A stretch of 64,000 nt of DNA from Arabidopsis thaliana (Eukaryota > Streptophyta > Magnoliopsida > Brassicales > Brassicaceae). Each line of letters opens with the position of its first letter. Position 1 is the first letter of the stretch. Location of the stretch: positions 15,563,001 through 15,627,000 of the forward strand of contig NC_003075.7 of assembly GCF_000001735.4 (NCBI RefSeq). Direction: 5' to 3'. Of this stretch, positions 33,751 through 46,800 are shown one piece after another. The position numbers and the translations under genes were made by a program. The notes under the pieces are model-generated. The model was given only the letters and a program-made list of their open reading frames with translations. It was not told where the DNA came from and did no database searches.

Positions 33751-36480
33751 TAACATTATTCTTCAATAATTTCCATCAACTGCTTTGCCGATCTTTAGAC
33801 CAGCTCTTTCTTTCCTTTAATTTCTTATTCGTGTGGAAAGGAATCGTCGAATAGACAATGTGTGAACTGAACTTATACTCTCTTTAATTTTTGAAGTGGA
33901 ACAAAAAATTAAACTTCCTTTGATATAGCAAAGTCTTGCTTATTTCATATGAATTATCTTATTGAAACATTTATAGATCATTTTTGCTTGAGAATTGAAG
34001 TTTTCATTTTGAAACAACTCTACTTAAGTATCTTATTAATGAATACGTAAGAACTTACAACTTCAATGTTTCAAAATAGATTTAAATATATAAGGAATAG
34101 ATAATGTTTTTGTATAATTCAGATAAGTTCTCGAAGGAATATATATATATCAAGATGTATTTGAAAAAAAAAATTATTAAAAAGTCCCACATATATGTAT
34201 ATATATATATATAGATATACTGAAAATCATTGAGACAAAAAACATTCAAAATCAGTAGAGCTTATAGGTTATAAGTAAAATGACTTATATTATTATAAAG
34301 AAAAAGACTTATAGAACAAGGTGAGAACGTAGTTACATGTAGTATATATATAGACAATGGACATACAAATAAATGTGTAAATATTGTGTAATGTACTTAT
34401 AAATATTGGAAGATGCATGTTTGAGGAAGTTGCACTTAAGGTTTAGGGACGTTCGTAGTGAGACTGAGACCTCTTGCGCTGTCACTGTTTAGGCCACGAC
34501 GAATCAGTCTGATCCGTTACTATTGCCTTGCTGTTTACTAATATTCTTTATTATTTATAATTATTTAATTGTTTTTTTTTAATCGTTTAATGCTTTCACA
34601 GTTTTATTTTAATTATAATATGGAATACACTTGGCGATTCGCCAACTAATTCCTGAATAATTTATAATTGAAGATTTGAATGGGCGTAGATGATTGCGGG
34701 TCATTAATACCAAGTTAACTCCCAACTACATTTTTTTACATTTGAACAATCAATATCAATTATTTTAAATTAAACTATATAAGCATACCCCTCCAAATAA
34801 GAACCTATTTATGATTTATTGTATAAAAACACAACAATATCTTTAAGAAACAGTTTTTTTTTTTTTTGTTGTCAAAGTAGAACATGTAGTTTTGTACTCT
34901 TTGTTGCATATAATAATAAACCATAATATAGTTTGAGGGAAGAGCTGAAAGCTAAAGATGAAATGTAGTTTAGATTAGTAATGATCTTTAAGAAATAGTT
35001 AATGTTTGAAGGAAAGAGCTGAATCTTATAAGAAATTAGCATATATCATTTCTAGATTCTTATTCTATAATCTATATTGTATTTTTGTGACAAAATAAAA
35101 TAAAACACTACCAGTACAATATACTTGAATACCGGTATCTATATGTATAAAACACGGAAAAACAAGACGTAAAGTGGTTTAGCACATTTGTGTTAATAAC
35201 GTTGGCCGTTGAAAAAGTTTCGATCTCTCCTAAGAAGATTTACACATAAAAGTCAAACCAAACCCACACGTCGGTCGTGAAAAAGCAGTAATTTGGTCCA
35301 TTTCATCAACCAGGGGTACTTTTGGGATTTGAGTATTATCTCCGGGAAAGAAAGTACACGGGGGATACGTCCAAGTGCCAGCTGGCATCCGTACTTCGTC
35401 TTCCCAAAATACCTTAACAATCAAACACCTCTTTCTTTCACACTTCCCCACGTTCCTTTTTTTTTATTAATATATTTTCTCCTTAATCTCTATTTTCAAG
35501 TGCCCTAATCTTTATAGTATTTGTAATCTGATTATTTTTTTCGCCAATTAACGTGGGAAAGTAAGTTTTGTTTTGGTTTATAACGGGGAAATGTAAGGTT
35601 AGGTATTATTATGTTGACAAAAATTTAAAGGTAGGAACTATTTTCCTTTTCTTACGGCAAAGGTGGAAGAAACTAAAGAATTAGAGGAAGCAGTTCTGTA
35701 TTGAATCATCAACCGTCAAAGTAGACACAATACCAAACCAAATATATTTTCACGTTTGCTTATCCATCTTTGAATTCCACCTGAATCAAAAAGAAAGAAA
35801 GAAGAGTTCTCTAAATTTCGACATTTCATGATAAGATAAACACAAATTTAAGAAAAAAAATAGTTGGATGCTTCAATTGGTATTCCTCTAACGGGCCCTT
35901 CATTTAAAGCACACTAGATAACAGAGTAATAGTTTTCCTTTTCCACATGTTTCATTTATTACCATCTATATAAATTATATTTTCAGGTGGAAAATAAATC
36001 CACTATCTCTCTACCCTATTTTAGATTCAACTAATGGCTTTTACTAGTAATGATAACTCAATCGGTCATTTTGGTTGCACAATATCTAACACCAACCAAC
36101 CCATATTCTGATTTCATTAGACACTAGATAACAATTTTTGTTTAGTTTTCAACCATTACCCATATTTAAGAATACAAGAAAAATATTAACTAATCTTAAA
36201 TTAATTTGTTTGCCTTAATAAATTATTATGCACATATTTGTATGATCTCAACATTTTATGCAATCTGCAATATTGATCAATTTAGTAGATCGGTCGTCTT
36301 CGTCTTTTTTTCTTTGAAAAGTCAAAAGTCAAAAGGGTTTGGAAAATTTAAGAACATGTTTGGTTGAAAAGAGAAAAGACTCAAGTGGTCGGATCTGTCC
36401 AAAAGTTTTGTGACGGTCACAAGAGGGAAAGATAAAAAGGAAACGGATTTGAAGGAAACGGCTCAGAGAGATTTAAGACA
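33751..36480. other. Spacer upstream of SD2-5
   Basis: AT-rich DNA with a TA microsatellite near 34188-34215 and other low-complexity runs. The stretch at 36480-36969 is CT-rich and probably holds the SD2-5 promoter and leader. No gene seen. Confidence 0.5.
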
Positions 36481-36969
36481 CTCGCAGCATCTCTCTACTT
36501 CTCTCTCTCTCTGTTTCAACCCCTCTTGTCGTCTATCTCCATCAAAAAGACCAAAATCAAACATCATTGAATGTTAGACAGAGAGGCAAAAACTAATCAA
36601 AGTGTTTCTAATCCCTGAAAATAAGCCCACTTCTTCTATTTTCCTCATTTCAGTTTCTGGGTTTTAATCGATCTCCCCCTTTCTCACCCTTCCGTCTGAA
36701 TTCCGGTCTGCAATCGTCGGAAAGTTTTGGACTTTACACCAACGCCAAAGCGAGTTCTTGTTTCTCTGTTTGCTTCTCTAGGACCAATCAGTTTCCATTT
36801 ACAGATGCGTACTATTCACCTGTCAGAGCTCTGAGATTTGTCTTTTTGCATCTCTCTGAATATTTCTCTTTTCTCAGATCCATTGACCTCATCCACATAC
36901 ATAAAGTTTAGGTATTTTTAAAAGGGTTCAATTCTGGGGTTTACCGGAATTTCATCATCTTTGAAGACC

Positions 36970-39435
36970 ATGAGAGGCGTCTTCATCGTCATCGTAACGT
37001 GTCTGGTTTTCTTACCGGATCCTCTACGTGCCGGTGTAGCGTCCATCGGGAGCATCACTCCAGGTTTTGGAGGATCTCAGATGAATTACATCAACAACGA
37101 TGGTATCTTCCTCGAATCCAACAACTCAGCCTTCGGTTTCGGTTTCGTAACTACACAAGATTCCGTTACTCTGTTCACACTCAGTATCATCCACAAGAGC
37201 AGCACGAAACTGATCTGGTCCGCGAACAGAGCTTCCCCTGTTTCCAATTCCGACAAGTTTGTGTTCGATGACAACGGAAATGTGGTGATGGAAGGAACTG
37301 AGGTTTGGAGATTGGATAATTCAGGCAAAAACGCTTCAAGAATCGAGCTGCGTGACTCCGGGAATCTCGTTGTTGTTTCCGTTGACGGAACTTCGATCTG
37401 GGAGAGTTTTGATCATCCGACAGATACTCTGATCACGAATCAAGCTTTCAAAGAAGGCATGAAGCTCACTAGCAGTCCTTCTTCGAGCAACATGACTTAT
37501 GCCCTTGAGATCAAATCAGGAGATATGGTTTTATCTGTTAACAGCTTAACCCCTCAAGTGTATTGGTCAATGGCAAATGCCAGAGAGAGGATCATCAACA
37601 AAGATGGCGGCGTAGTGACTTCATCGTCTCTCCTTGGGAATTCATGGCGGTTCTTTGATCAGAAACAGGTTTTGTTGTGGCAGTTTGTATTCTCAGACAA
37701 TAAAGATGATAACACAACTTGGATCGCTGTTTTGGGAAACAACGGTGTGATCTCTTTTTCTAATCTTGGAAGCGGAGCATCTGCTGCCGATTCTTCGACT
37801 AAAATACCTAGCGATCTGTGCGGAACACCTGAGCCTTGCGGGCCTTACTATGTCTGCTCGGGTTCTAAAGTGTGTGGATGTGTGTCCGGGTTGTCTCGGG
37901 CTCGGTCTGATTGCAAAACCGGGATTACTTCTCCCTGTAAGAAAACCAAGGATAATGCAACATTGCCTTTGCAGCTAGTAAGTGCTGGAGACGGTGTAGA
38001 CTATTTCGCTCTTGGGTATGCTCCTCCGTTCTCCAAGAAAACTGATCTTGATAGCTGTAAAGAGTTCTGCCACAACAATTGCTCGTGCCTTGGTCTTTTC
38101 TTCCAGAACAGTTCTGGTAATTGCTTCTTGTTTGATTATATTGGAAGCTTTAAAACCTCTGGCAATGGAGGCTCTGGGTTTGTGTCTTACATCAAGATCG
38201 CAAGTACTGGTTCTGGAGGTGGAGATAACGGAGAAGATGATGGGAAACATTTTCCTTATGTAGTGATTATTGTCGTGGTAACAGTTTTTATCATCGCTGT
38301 TTTGATCTTTGTGGCCTTCCGGATTCATAAGAGAAAGAAAATGATTTTGGAGGCTCCTCAAGAGAGTTCAGAAGAAGATAACTTCTTGGAGAACTTATCC
38401 GGGATGCCTATTCGGTTCGCTTACAAAGATCTTCAGTCAGCGACGAATAACTTCTCGGTGAAGTTAGGTCAAGGAGGGTTTGGATCGGTCTATGAAGGTA
38501 CTTTACCAGATGGTTCTCGTCTAGCTGTGAAGAAACTTGAAGGAATCGGTCAAGGGAAGAAAGAATTCAGAGCCGAGGTTAGTATAATCGGAAGTATTCA
38601 TCATCTGCACTTGGTGCGGCTAAGAGGATTCTGCGCAGAAGGGGCTCATAGGCTGCTCGCATACGAGTTCTTATCCAAAGGTTCGTTGGAGAGATGGATA
38701 TTTAGGAAAAAGGATGGCGATGTTCTTCTAGATTGGGACACAAGATTTAACATAGCACTCGGAACAGCCAAAGGTTTAGCGTATCTACATGAAGATTGTG
38801 ATGCAAGGATTGTTCACTGCGATATAAAACCCGAGAACATCCTATTAGACGATAACTTCAATGCCAAGGTATCCGATTTCGGACTGGCGAAGCTCATGAC
38901 CCGCGAACAAAGCCATGTCTTCACAACAATGCGCGGGACAAGAGGCTACTTGGCTCCAGAATGGATCACAAACTATGCGATATCAGAGAAGAGTGATGTT
39001 TACAGCTACGGAATGGTGTTGCTAGAGTTAATAGGAGGAAGAAAGAACTATGATCCATCAGAAACTTCGGAGAAATGCCATTTTCCTTCTTTTGCTTTCA
39101 AGAAGATGGAAGAAGGGAAGCTTATGGATATTGTCGATGGGAAGATGAAGAATGTTGATGTGACTGACGAAAGGGTTCAAAGGGCTATGAAAACCGCACT
39201 TTGGTGTATACAAGAAGATATGCAAACGAGACCCTCGATGAGCAAAGTTGTTCAAATGCTTGAAGGTGTTTTTCCGGTGGTCCAGCCACCTAGTTCTTCC
39301 ACTATGGGATCGAGACTTTACTCAAGCTTCTTTAAGTCCATCAGCGAGGACGGCGGTGCTACTACGTCATCTGGACCGTCCGATTGTAACAGTGAGAATT
39401 ATCTCTCCGCCGTGAGACTCTCCGGTCCGAGATAG
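36970..39435 (+). CDS. SD2-5: SD2-5, S-domain receptor-like serine/threonine kinase
   Basis: One exon encodes 821 aa, matching At4g32300. Order of parts: signal peptide (about 1-22, IVIVTCLVFLPDPLRAG); B-lectin domain (about 40-150, with WSANRASPVSN and WESFDHPTDTLI); Cys-rich EGF/PAN-like region (about 275-410, CGTPEPCGPYYVC and CKEFCHNNCSCLG); one membrane helix at about 427-450; a kinase from about 490 (GQGGFGSVYEG, Lys in AVKKL, HCDIKPEN, DFG, GTRGYLAPEW). The catalytic loop has Cys in place of Arg before the Asp, so it is a non-RD kinase, as is common in immune receptors. The ligand cannot be read. The ATG chosen starts MRGVFIV, directly before the signal peptide. Confidence 0.96.
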   Translation: MRGVFIVIVTCLVFLPDPLRAGVASIGSITPGFGGSQMNYINNDGIFLESNNSAFGFGFVTTQDSVTLFTLSIIHKSSTKLIWSANRASPVSNSDKFVFDDNGNVVMEGTEVWRLDNSGKNASRIELRDSGNLVVVSVDGTSIWESFDHPTDTLITNQAFKEGMKLTSSPSSSNMTYALEIKSGDMVLSVNSLTPQVYWSMANARERIINKDGGVVTSSSLLGNSWRFFDQKQVLLWQFVFSDNKDDNTTWIAVLGNNGVISFSNLGSGASAADSSTKIPSDLCGTPEPCGPYYVCSGSKVCGCVSGLSRARSDCKTGITSPCKKTKDNATLPLQLVSAGDGVDYFALGYAPPFSKKTDLDSCKEFCHNNCSCLGLFFQNSSGNCFLFDYIGSFKTSGNGGSGFVSYIKIASTGSGGGDNGEDDGKHFPYVVIIVVVTVFIIAVLIFVAFRIHKRKKMILEAPQESSEEDNFLENLSGMPIRFAYKDLQSATNNFSVKLGQGGFGSVYEGTLPDGSRLAVKKLEGIGQGKKEFRAEVSIIGSIHHLHLVRLRGFCAEGAHRLLAYEFLSKGSLERWIFRKKDGDVLLDWDTRFNIALGTAKGLAYLHEDCDARIVHCDIKPENILLDDNFNAKVSDFGLAKLMTREQSHVFTTMRGTRGYLAPEWITNYAISEKSDVYSYGMVLLELIGGRKNYDPSETSEKCHFPSFAFKKMEEGKLMDIVDGKMKNVDVTDERVQRAMKTALWCIQEDMQTRPSMSKVVQMLEGVFPVVQPPSSSTMGSRLYSSFFKSISEDGGATTSSGPSDCNSENYLSAVRLSGPR

Positions 39436-39776
39436 CAATCTTTTTAGCCAATTTTTAGTATCTTATATAATAGGTTTTTGGCTCACCATGTTTTGTTGTA
39501 TATTGTTTTTGTGTTACATCTTAAAAGAATAGCCATCACTCAGTTTTGTAACGTTCCGAGATCAATTATTTCATAGATTACCCGTCGTTTTTCTTAACTG
39601 TCACAGAACTCCATGTCGTTTTACATTCGGAATGCGTGCCGTGGTCTTCCTTCTCTCTATCCTACGTTCCTATTGGCTATAATGTTTTGCTTACTGTACG
39701 CTTGTGGGTAGACAATGAAACTCCCGGTTCATAAATTTGAGCTAGGGTCTCGGAGACTCTCGTCCCACCGTTAAAG
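39436..39776. other. Compact spacer: SD2-5 3'UTR and APX6 promoter
   Basis: Only 341 bp separate the SD2-5 stop from the APX6 start, in tandem orientation, so it must hold both the 3'UTR and polyadenylation signals of the first and the promoter of the second. No clear TATA box. Confidence 0.5.
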
Positions 39777-42234
39777 ATGACGACGACGACTGCTTCTCTG
39801 GTTAAGACTTTTCTGTTTCGGTGCGACTCGTTTTCATCTTTCAAATTCAAATGCAAATTCGAATCTCCCGCGAAAACGCGATTGCTCTCTCCGGCGACCG
39901 AGAAACATGTTGTCAGATCGTCAAGAGCCTGGCGTATTCGTTGCTTATCCGATGATCCTGGTAAGACCGGATTCTGGTTTCGTTGGCCATTGCTATTTTA
40001 CTGTTTTCGTTTTCTTCGACTTGTCCTGGCTAATTGCATAATTTGTAGGTTCGAGTCATGTTTTCGTTGCAAGTAGAAGGAAAATGGTAGTCTTGTTGTC
40101 GACGGTGCAGCTTCTGTCTCATATGCTTCCGCAAAACGGGAACGCAGCTGAGTGAGTTTGAACAAATCCTTAATTTTGTGTAATTGACTCTGAATTTGGT
40201 TTTTGTTCAAATTATAGTTTTCCAATTTTTTTGTACTAAATTGATAGTTGGATTTTCAGGATTTATCCGGTGATGCAAAACGAAATAAGGAAAGTGGTGA
40301 CAAAGGGCAAGGCTGCTGGTGTGCTTCGTTTAGTGTTTCATGATGCTGGAACCTTTGAACTGGACGATCATTCTGGTAACTTTCCATGACTCTTATGTAT
40401 TCTGTAATCATCAGAATTTTACTTTCAAGTATAGTATATCTGACTCGTTTGTCAAGTTGCTATTTTGTATAAGTTAGATTGTTTCCTTCATTGTAAACTC
40501 AACATAGGTGAACATGGATATAGATTTGAAAGTTCCTTTATTTGTTCACTGGTTGGTGATAGACAAGTTTGCAAATGTAAAAATTGTTTGTTAGATTTAT
40601 GTTTAGAATGGAATCTGTGAATTTTTGGATGTTTTGGGTAGCTTGTGAATGTTTATTGGCTTAGTTTAATAGACTATCAAGTATTGTGAGAACTGGTTTG
40701 TTCAGTGGCTCTCTCAGGATGTTCTTATCATTTTACAATTTAATATACCTCAGTTTTGGCTTTGATGAACCAAGCTTGGTTGGTTTAGGTTCAGGTCTTT
40801 GCGATTTAGTATACTTCTGCTGGTATTTTCCTTTGTTCTCATTGAAAGATACTGTAACTATGTCTTAGTTCTTCTTGGTAATGAATTCAATTGCAGGTGG
40901 CATCAACGGATCTATTGCTTATGAACTTGAGAGACCTGAGAACATAGGTTTGAAGAAATCCTTAAAGGCACTAAATCCCTCTCTTTTATCTGTTGGCGTG
41001 AGCTAATAAGGATGTAATTTTCGCATCTATTTTAACTGCTCTTTTTTGTGTCTATTTGCACTTGTTTATCAGATTTGTCTTATTTTCAAATAAGTAATCT
41101 TCGTAGAAAATGGATTCTTTGTTAGGTTCTAGCGAAAGCAAAGGTTAAGGTTGACGAGATACAACCAGGTAAATTACTATTTGAACTGTGTGCACCAAAG
41201 AAACGTGTTCTGTTATGCGCCTTTGTGCTAATTTCACATTTTATGTGATCTCAGTGTCTTGGGCGGATATGATCTCTGTCGCTGGGTCTGAAGCAGTTTC
41301 AATATGTGGCGGCCCAACAATTCCAGTAGTTTTGGGAAGACTTGATTCAGCGTAAGCACAACATAAACGGTTTTTAATCCTATTGGATAGATCTCTGGTC
41401 ACTGTTTCTATACTTTTAACAGGGTGATTGTTTCATGTTCACAGGCAACCTGATCCAGAAGGCAAGCTACCTCCAGAAACCCTGAGTGCCTCGGGATTGA
41501 AAGAATGCTTCAAAAGAAAAGGATTTTCGTGAGTCCTTAGCTGAGAATTGTTTCACAATGTATGTGTATGAGTAACTTAACATCACTGGGTTTGTGTGCC
41601 ATTCCAGGACCCAGGAGCTTGTTGCCTTATCTGGGGCACATACGATTGGGAGTAAAGGCTTTGGAGATCCGACAGTTTTTGACAATGCATACTACAAAAT
41701 CCTTCTTGAAAAACCATGGACGTCAACTTGTAAGTCTCATAAGTCATAACAAGGTTCTTAAGTTCTTTTACTCATAGAGTTTCAGTTTTCTACCATTCCT
41801 CCCTATGTTCTGAAGATTGATTGTAAGACTGAGATTGTATATTTACTTAGTTTTCTTACAATGCTGTAGCTAAGATGACGAGCATGGTCGGGCTTCCTTC
41901 GGATCATGCTTTAGTGCAGGATGATGAGTGCTTAAGGTTTCTCATCTACTCAAAGTTCTTACCTTATCATTTCATCACCTATTTTTCTCTCAAGTACCAT
42001 TCAAAGTAGATGAACACTTAGAGAGTATAGGATCATTGGCAAGACTGTAAACTGTTGATCACTGTTCTTGCCATTTGAGTAATCTGGATAACTATTCAAC
42101 TGATATAGATTCGTGGTTTGATGATGCACAGGTGGGTGAAACGGTATGCAGAAGACCAAGACAAGTTCTTCGAAGACTTCACAAATGCTTATATCAAACT
42201 AGTAAATTCTGGGGCCAAATGGAATATGTTATGA
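39777..42234 (+). CDS. APX6: APX6 (APX-R), chloroplast-type ascorbate peroxidase-related protein
   Basis: Ten exons join in phase to 329 aa: 39777-39960, 40049-40151, 40260-40375, 40897-40967, 41126-41168, 41255-41351, 41445-41528, 41608-41729, 41870-41936 and 42132-42234. An N-terminal Ser/Thr/Arg-rich transit peptide precedes a class I haem peroxidase fold. The distal site LRLVFHDAGTF keeps Arg and His but has Phe for the usual Trp. The proximal His is in LSGAHTIGSKGFG, and Asp in VFDNAYY is kept. The loop that in classical enzymes holds the ascorbate Arg172 and Trp179 is missing, as in the APX-R subfamily, so ascorbate use is doubtful. Intron 4 seems to use a GC donor (see findings). Confidence 0.94.
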
Positions 42235-45200
42235 TATCTAATCTAGTTTTATATTTTGTTAGCTCATAAGTGTTTCAAACATGCCCGAATAATTTGGGTA
42301 GTAATGCTTATTTGCTAATAAGTAAAAATTTCGCTGCTTACTAGTTTACTACTACGAAACTAAACATAAAAGATACTCAAACTTGACACCAACTTACTTC
42401 TATGCCACACCGAATAATAAATTCGGTGTTTGATTTGACTTTACAAAACTAAAACGATGACGATTCTAGTCTTCAGTGTTTGAATTTTATTCAGCAGTCG
42501 GACGTTTTGACTTTTAACGAGACGCTAAAACCGCTACGATTTATGTCGTTTAAGCAGTTATTTATAAGTTAGGTCGAGTAGATTTTACAATTTATGTTTT
42601 GTTCATGTAGTAATTAGACACGAAGAAAAGGAATAGGTCATGTACGAATCGTCGTAGGTAGATGTAGTTTTTATAGGAATATGCCGTTTCTATGTCAAAA
42701 GAGATATTAACATGTGTGTTTTGTCTAACAACCTATTTTTTTTGGCTACTAGTCATTATCTCTTATTATTTAAAATACATCGTGATCAAAGAGTAGTACA
42801 ATCGCATTCAATTGGATAAGATAAAATTTGATATGTGAATGGTGAAGCGAATCTTCCAACAAGGATACACACCGACCAACATAAAAGCAAAATCTATAAT
42901 AAAAACTGCTACCATACTTCACAATGTATAGAAATCCAAGTCTCAAGGTGTTGCGACTATTGCCATACCACGTTGAGATACTACTACTACTACATGTATG
43001 CGAAAGTTCCAAAAAATAAAATAATGGAAAAATGAACAATTAAGAATTGATACTCAAAAAGATTCATGGAATTAAAAAAAAAAAAATTGATCTGAAAAAA
43101 TTCATTGATAACTAAAGTAGTATAATCATTTTACAATACTTATTTGTTATTAAAACTATAATTCTAATTAACAATTTACTAATTTAAATTATTTATGAAA
43201 ACATTATTAGGATATATCAGTTTTATGAAAAAAGGTTTTCCAATTGTTAATCCCAATAATAAATCATTTAAAAAAATTTAGAAAGAAAATGCTGAGTTAG
43301 AAACAAAAGGAAAAGGAAGCACAAATGGAGTAAAAATGTATGAAAATAAAAAGATAAGATAATGAAATTTTGGGATTAGATAGAGATGATGGAGGGAGAA
43401 AGTTTTGAGAAGCAGCAAGAAAGGAAAGGTGTCACTGTTGTACTTGGTACCTCTATCTTACCCTAATCGCTGGACCAACTTGTCTCTTAATAAAAGTGGT
43501 TTTTGTGTCTAATCTGACTTTGCTTACTCTCTAATCACTCTATCTCTCTCAGTGCTAATCAAGATAATCATACCTTTTTTAGCTGTTACCACTTTTCTAG
43601 TAAAGGAAATTGTAGTTACTTCAATTATATAAATTTCAATAGAAAACCCATCAAACTTAACTAGTTGGGAACATGCATGGTAGGATACTTATTTTGTCTA
43701 ATGCTTTGTATTTTACTTATATTTTACGGTTTATTACATATGGATACAATATTTTATAATTCAAATCAATGATGGATAGTATTAATATTTATAACAAGTT
43801 CATATACACATTCATGTACAGTTATGGTGTTATCACACAACCGAACTGAGTAGTTTATTGACTTGTAATAGTGTCGCTACTTTACCTTTTTCCAAAAATA
43901 ATGCATGTGTGAGGAGTTGTCGACGATGATGAAAAAATGACTTATGATATTCTTACGAAATAAATCTCACTAAAATTTGAGGTTTTTTTTTTTTTTTTTG
44001 TCGTAAAATTTGAGGTATTAACCCAACATATTTGGATGATGCAAATAAAAACTTTGAAAGTAACAACGTTAAATAGCATAAGACATTCGTTTTTTCACTA
44101 AGCAAAACAGTCGTGTTGTACAATTTAAGGTAACAAAACCGTAAAAACTGAAACACATATCAAGAGATTATTTGACATTTTCGAACTGTGTTACGTTCTT
44201 GACTCCAGTATTCACATCTAGACGAGACGTTACTGTTTATTGTAACCAATAATGTATATATGTTTGGTATTCTTATATAAGTTTCTTATTGTTTTTTTGC
44301 ATTGCCAAAGTGTTTTATGTGTCTCAGTGATCAACATCATAATTTGTATCAAAGTCACTGATATCTTTCTTCTCAAATCTAGTACTGCATAATATAATTT
44401 TTTCTTAGTAAATGTGCTACAATTTTATAATTGTTAAACTTAGCGTCACTCATGAGTCATGAAAGCTGATGACCAAAATCATACAGGATATAATATATGT
44501 TGGGAAGAAAAGAGATCTGGAGCAACACCTACTAAGTTCGCTGATTAGTTTTCTAATAGTTACTTTTAAGTATTACTAATAAACTATTACTTCCTCTGTA
44601 GTCAACGAAATAAGTGTAGTTAACTTTCATTTGATTTCTTAAAATATAAACTTTCATTATTTGATTTAATTCTTTTGGCCTACCACAAGCTTTTGGGTGT
44701 GTACATGTGGGTGCATGTATTTAAATATGTAACACTTGTTTTTTTATATTCATAAAATGGGAAATGCTGTACTTGCTTATTAATTACTCACTATTTACAT
44801 ATTCCAACTTTGAAATATTGTTGATTGGTGAAAAAGGTACTTCATAATAATTTAACTAAATTGTACCATCATATATTCGTCTAAGAAAAACTCAATCTTT
44901 TATCATTGTTGATTTCACACACAATTCCAAATTTGACACGAGTTATATAACATGATACCCATATTCAACAAACCACTAGACTCTATATTTATCTTTAGTT
45001 TTAAAAATTTGTCCTCAATATTAAAATTAAGGGGTTGGTTATATATATCAAGAAAAATAAAAAGATTCCATGAGGTGGCTTTAATAGTTCTGATTAAAGG
45101 TGTTAATTAATTAACAAGATGAATAAAAGGTTCCATTTAAGAGTAAAGTATATGATAACAGTGTGGGGGATGATATTGGTTCACCTTAATAAAGCGATTG

Positions 45201-45990
45201 CAATAATTTTATGTATAACTAACGAAAAGTTTATACCGTTTGATTAAGAAAATGAGAAGGTCATGTCCCTCTCTCTCTCTCTTTCTCTTGTATTTAAATC
45301 AAAAGCAATCTCTAACCATATCCAAAATCCCCCCTAATTCCGGGTTTTCTTTTTATAACAAGTATTAATTTGGACTTGGTTCCCACTTATGTTTCTTCTT
45401 TTTTTTTGCCAACCACTTATGTCTCTTTTTTATAATCCTAAACTTTTCATATGTTTTTTGAAATGTCCCATCTAGATTCAGTTAGTGGATTTTACTCAAC
45501 TTGTAATACGATTCTACTACATAAGATGAGTGAAAGAGTTAACATGCGCTTATTTTTAAGGTTGAAAATCGCAATGTACACTCTCTAGAATTATAGTATA
45601 AAAATAAAAAAAAATCTAATTCAGATTTTTGATTGTTACAGGCTAACAGCAAAATTAATATGGATTTAAAAGATTAATACTGGAAAATAATAATAATTAA
45701 AAGAGTTTTAATTAAAACTTCCCCCCCCCCCCCCCTCAATCCCACGATTAATTAAAAAAGGAAACCACCGAATAACCGTAATTACTATAATGACGTGGCA
45801 CTTAGATTTCGAATAGCCGCTGTAATAAATATTAAAAACGTTTTGTCATTTTCCTTTTTCTCTTCTCAAAGAAAAAAATAATCACTCTCTCTTTTTTTTT
45901 TTTTAATTCACAGACAGAATCAAAACTTGTGTAGACCGAGAATCCATCTCTCACAAACCCCAAACCAAAAAAAAATCAAAAAAAAAAATC
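42235..45990. other. Long spacer between APX6 and WDL5
   Basis: About 3.7 kb of AT-rich DNA. A palindromic CCGAATAATAAATTCGG lies at 42408-42424. A-runs occur near 43075 and T-runs near 43984. A 16-base C run sits at 45721-45736. The WDL5 leader, with at least one intron, probably begins near 45900. No gene seen. Confidence 0.5.
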
Positions 45991-46800
45991 AAGAACAAAT
46001 CGAAATCTCAACTCTGTGAAAACCTCGTCCTTGTTCTTCTTCTGCTTCTCCCATTCCTTCGATTTTTGCTTCAATGGATGTTTGATTTGCTCTCTGACTG
46101 CGTTTGGTGAGCAACAAGTCCGTCTTAGTGTTTATGTTTTGTTTTCTTGCCTGATTTTTCTTCTTTCTTCTCTATTTGGTTGCTGTCTCAAATGGCGGAT
46201 GTTCTTATGAATCTGTGGAACTTATCTACTTGTCTGTTTTCATTTCATGGTTTTGAGTGTCGGTAGATCGAAACTACAACTGTCACTTACCGATTCACTA
46301 GTGAGCTCACTACCACTAGATTTAGTTTTTTGTCTGCATTAGATTTGCTTCCACTCCCAGGTTTGATTTGCGTTTCTCCGATTTGTTTACTTAGATCGAT
46401 TCAGTAATCACAAGTTAGGTTTTTTCTTTCTGTTTTTTTTTTTTCCTGTGTGGATATTTGCTCTCGTTGATCCTGTGGTGTAGGCAGAAAATGTTGATTA
46501 GATGATTTGAAAAAACCTGACTTATAGGGATTATCTTCGGATCCATATACACCATTATGAGTAGACTATGTATATGTATTGGATAAACAAGTGCTTCTAT
46601 GTTCAACACTATAAAAATGTAGCTTCAATATTCGTCACTGACAATGCTGATTGATGTATAGCTCATTTCAGAAACACTAGAAAAAGCTCTGATTTAAGTG
46701 AATGCTATTTTAGGTATACTCTACAATACGGTTTTATTAGTGGTGTGCTAATTCCTTTTCTGTCTCTTCTATATTTTGTTGATTTGTAGTTTACTATACT

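Noticed and set aside
40968-40997. Using the GT donor as the main APX6 exon-4 end
   Set aside because: It would add ten residues inside a conserved peroxidase helix and make the protein longer than the 329 aa I recall; kept only as a possible alternative isoform.
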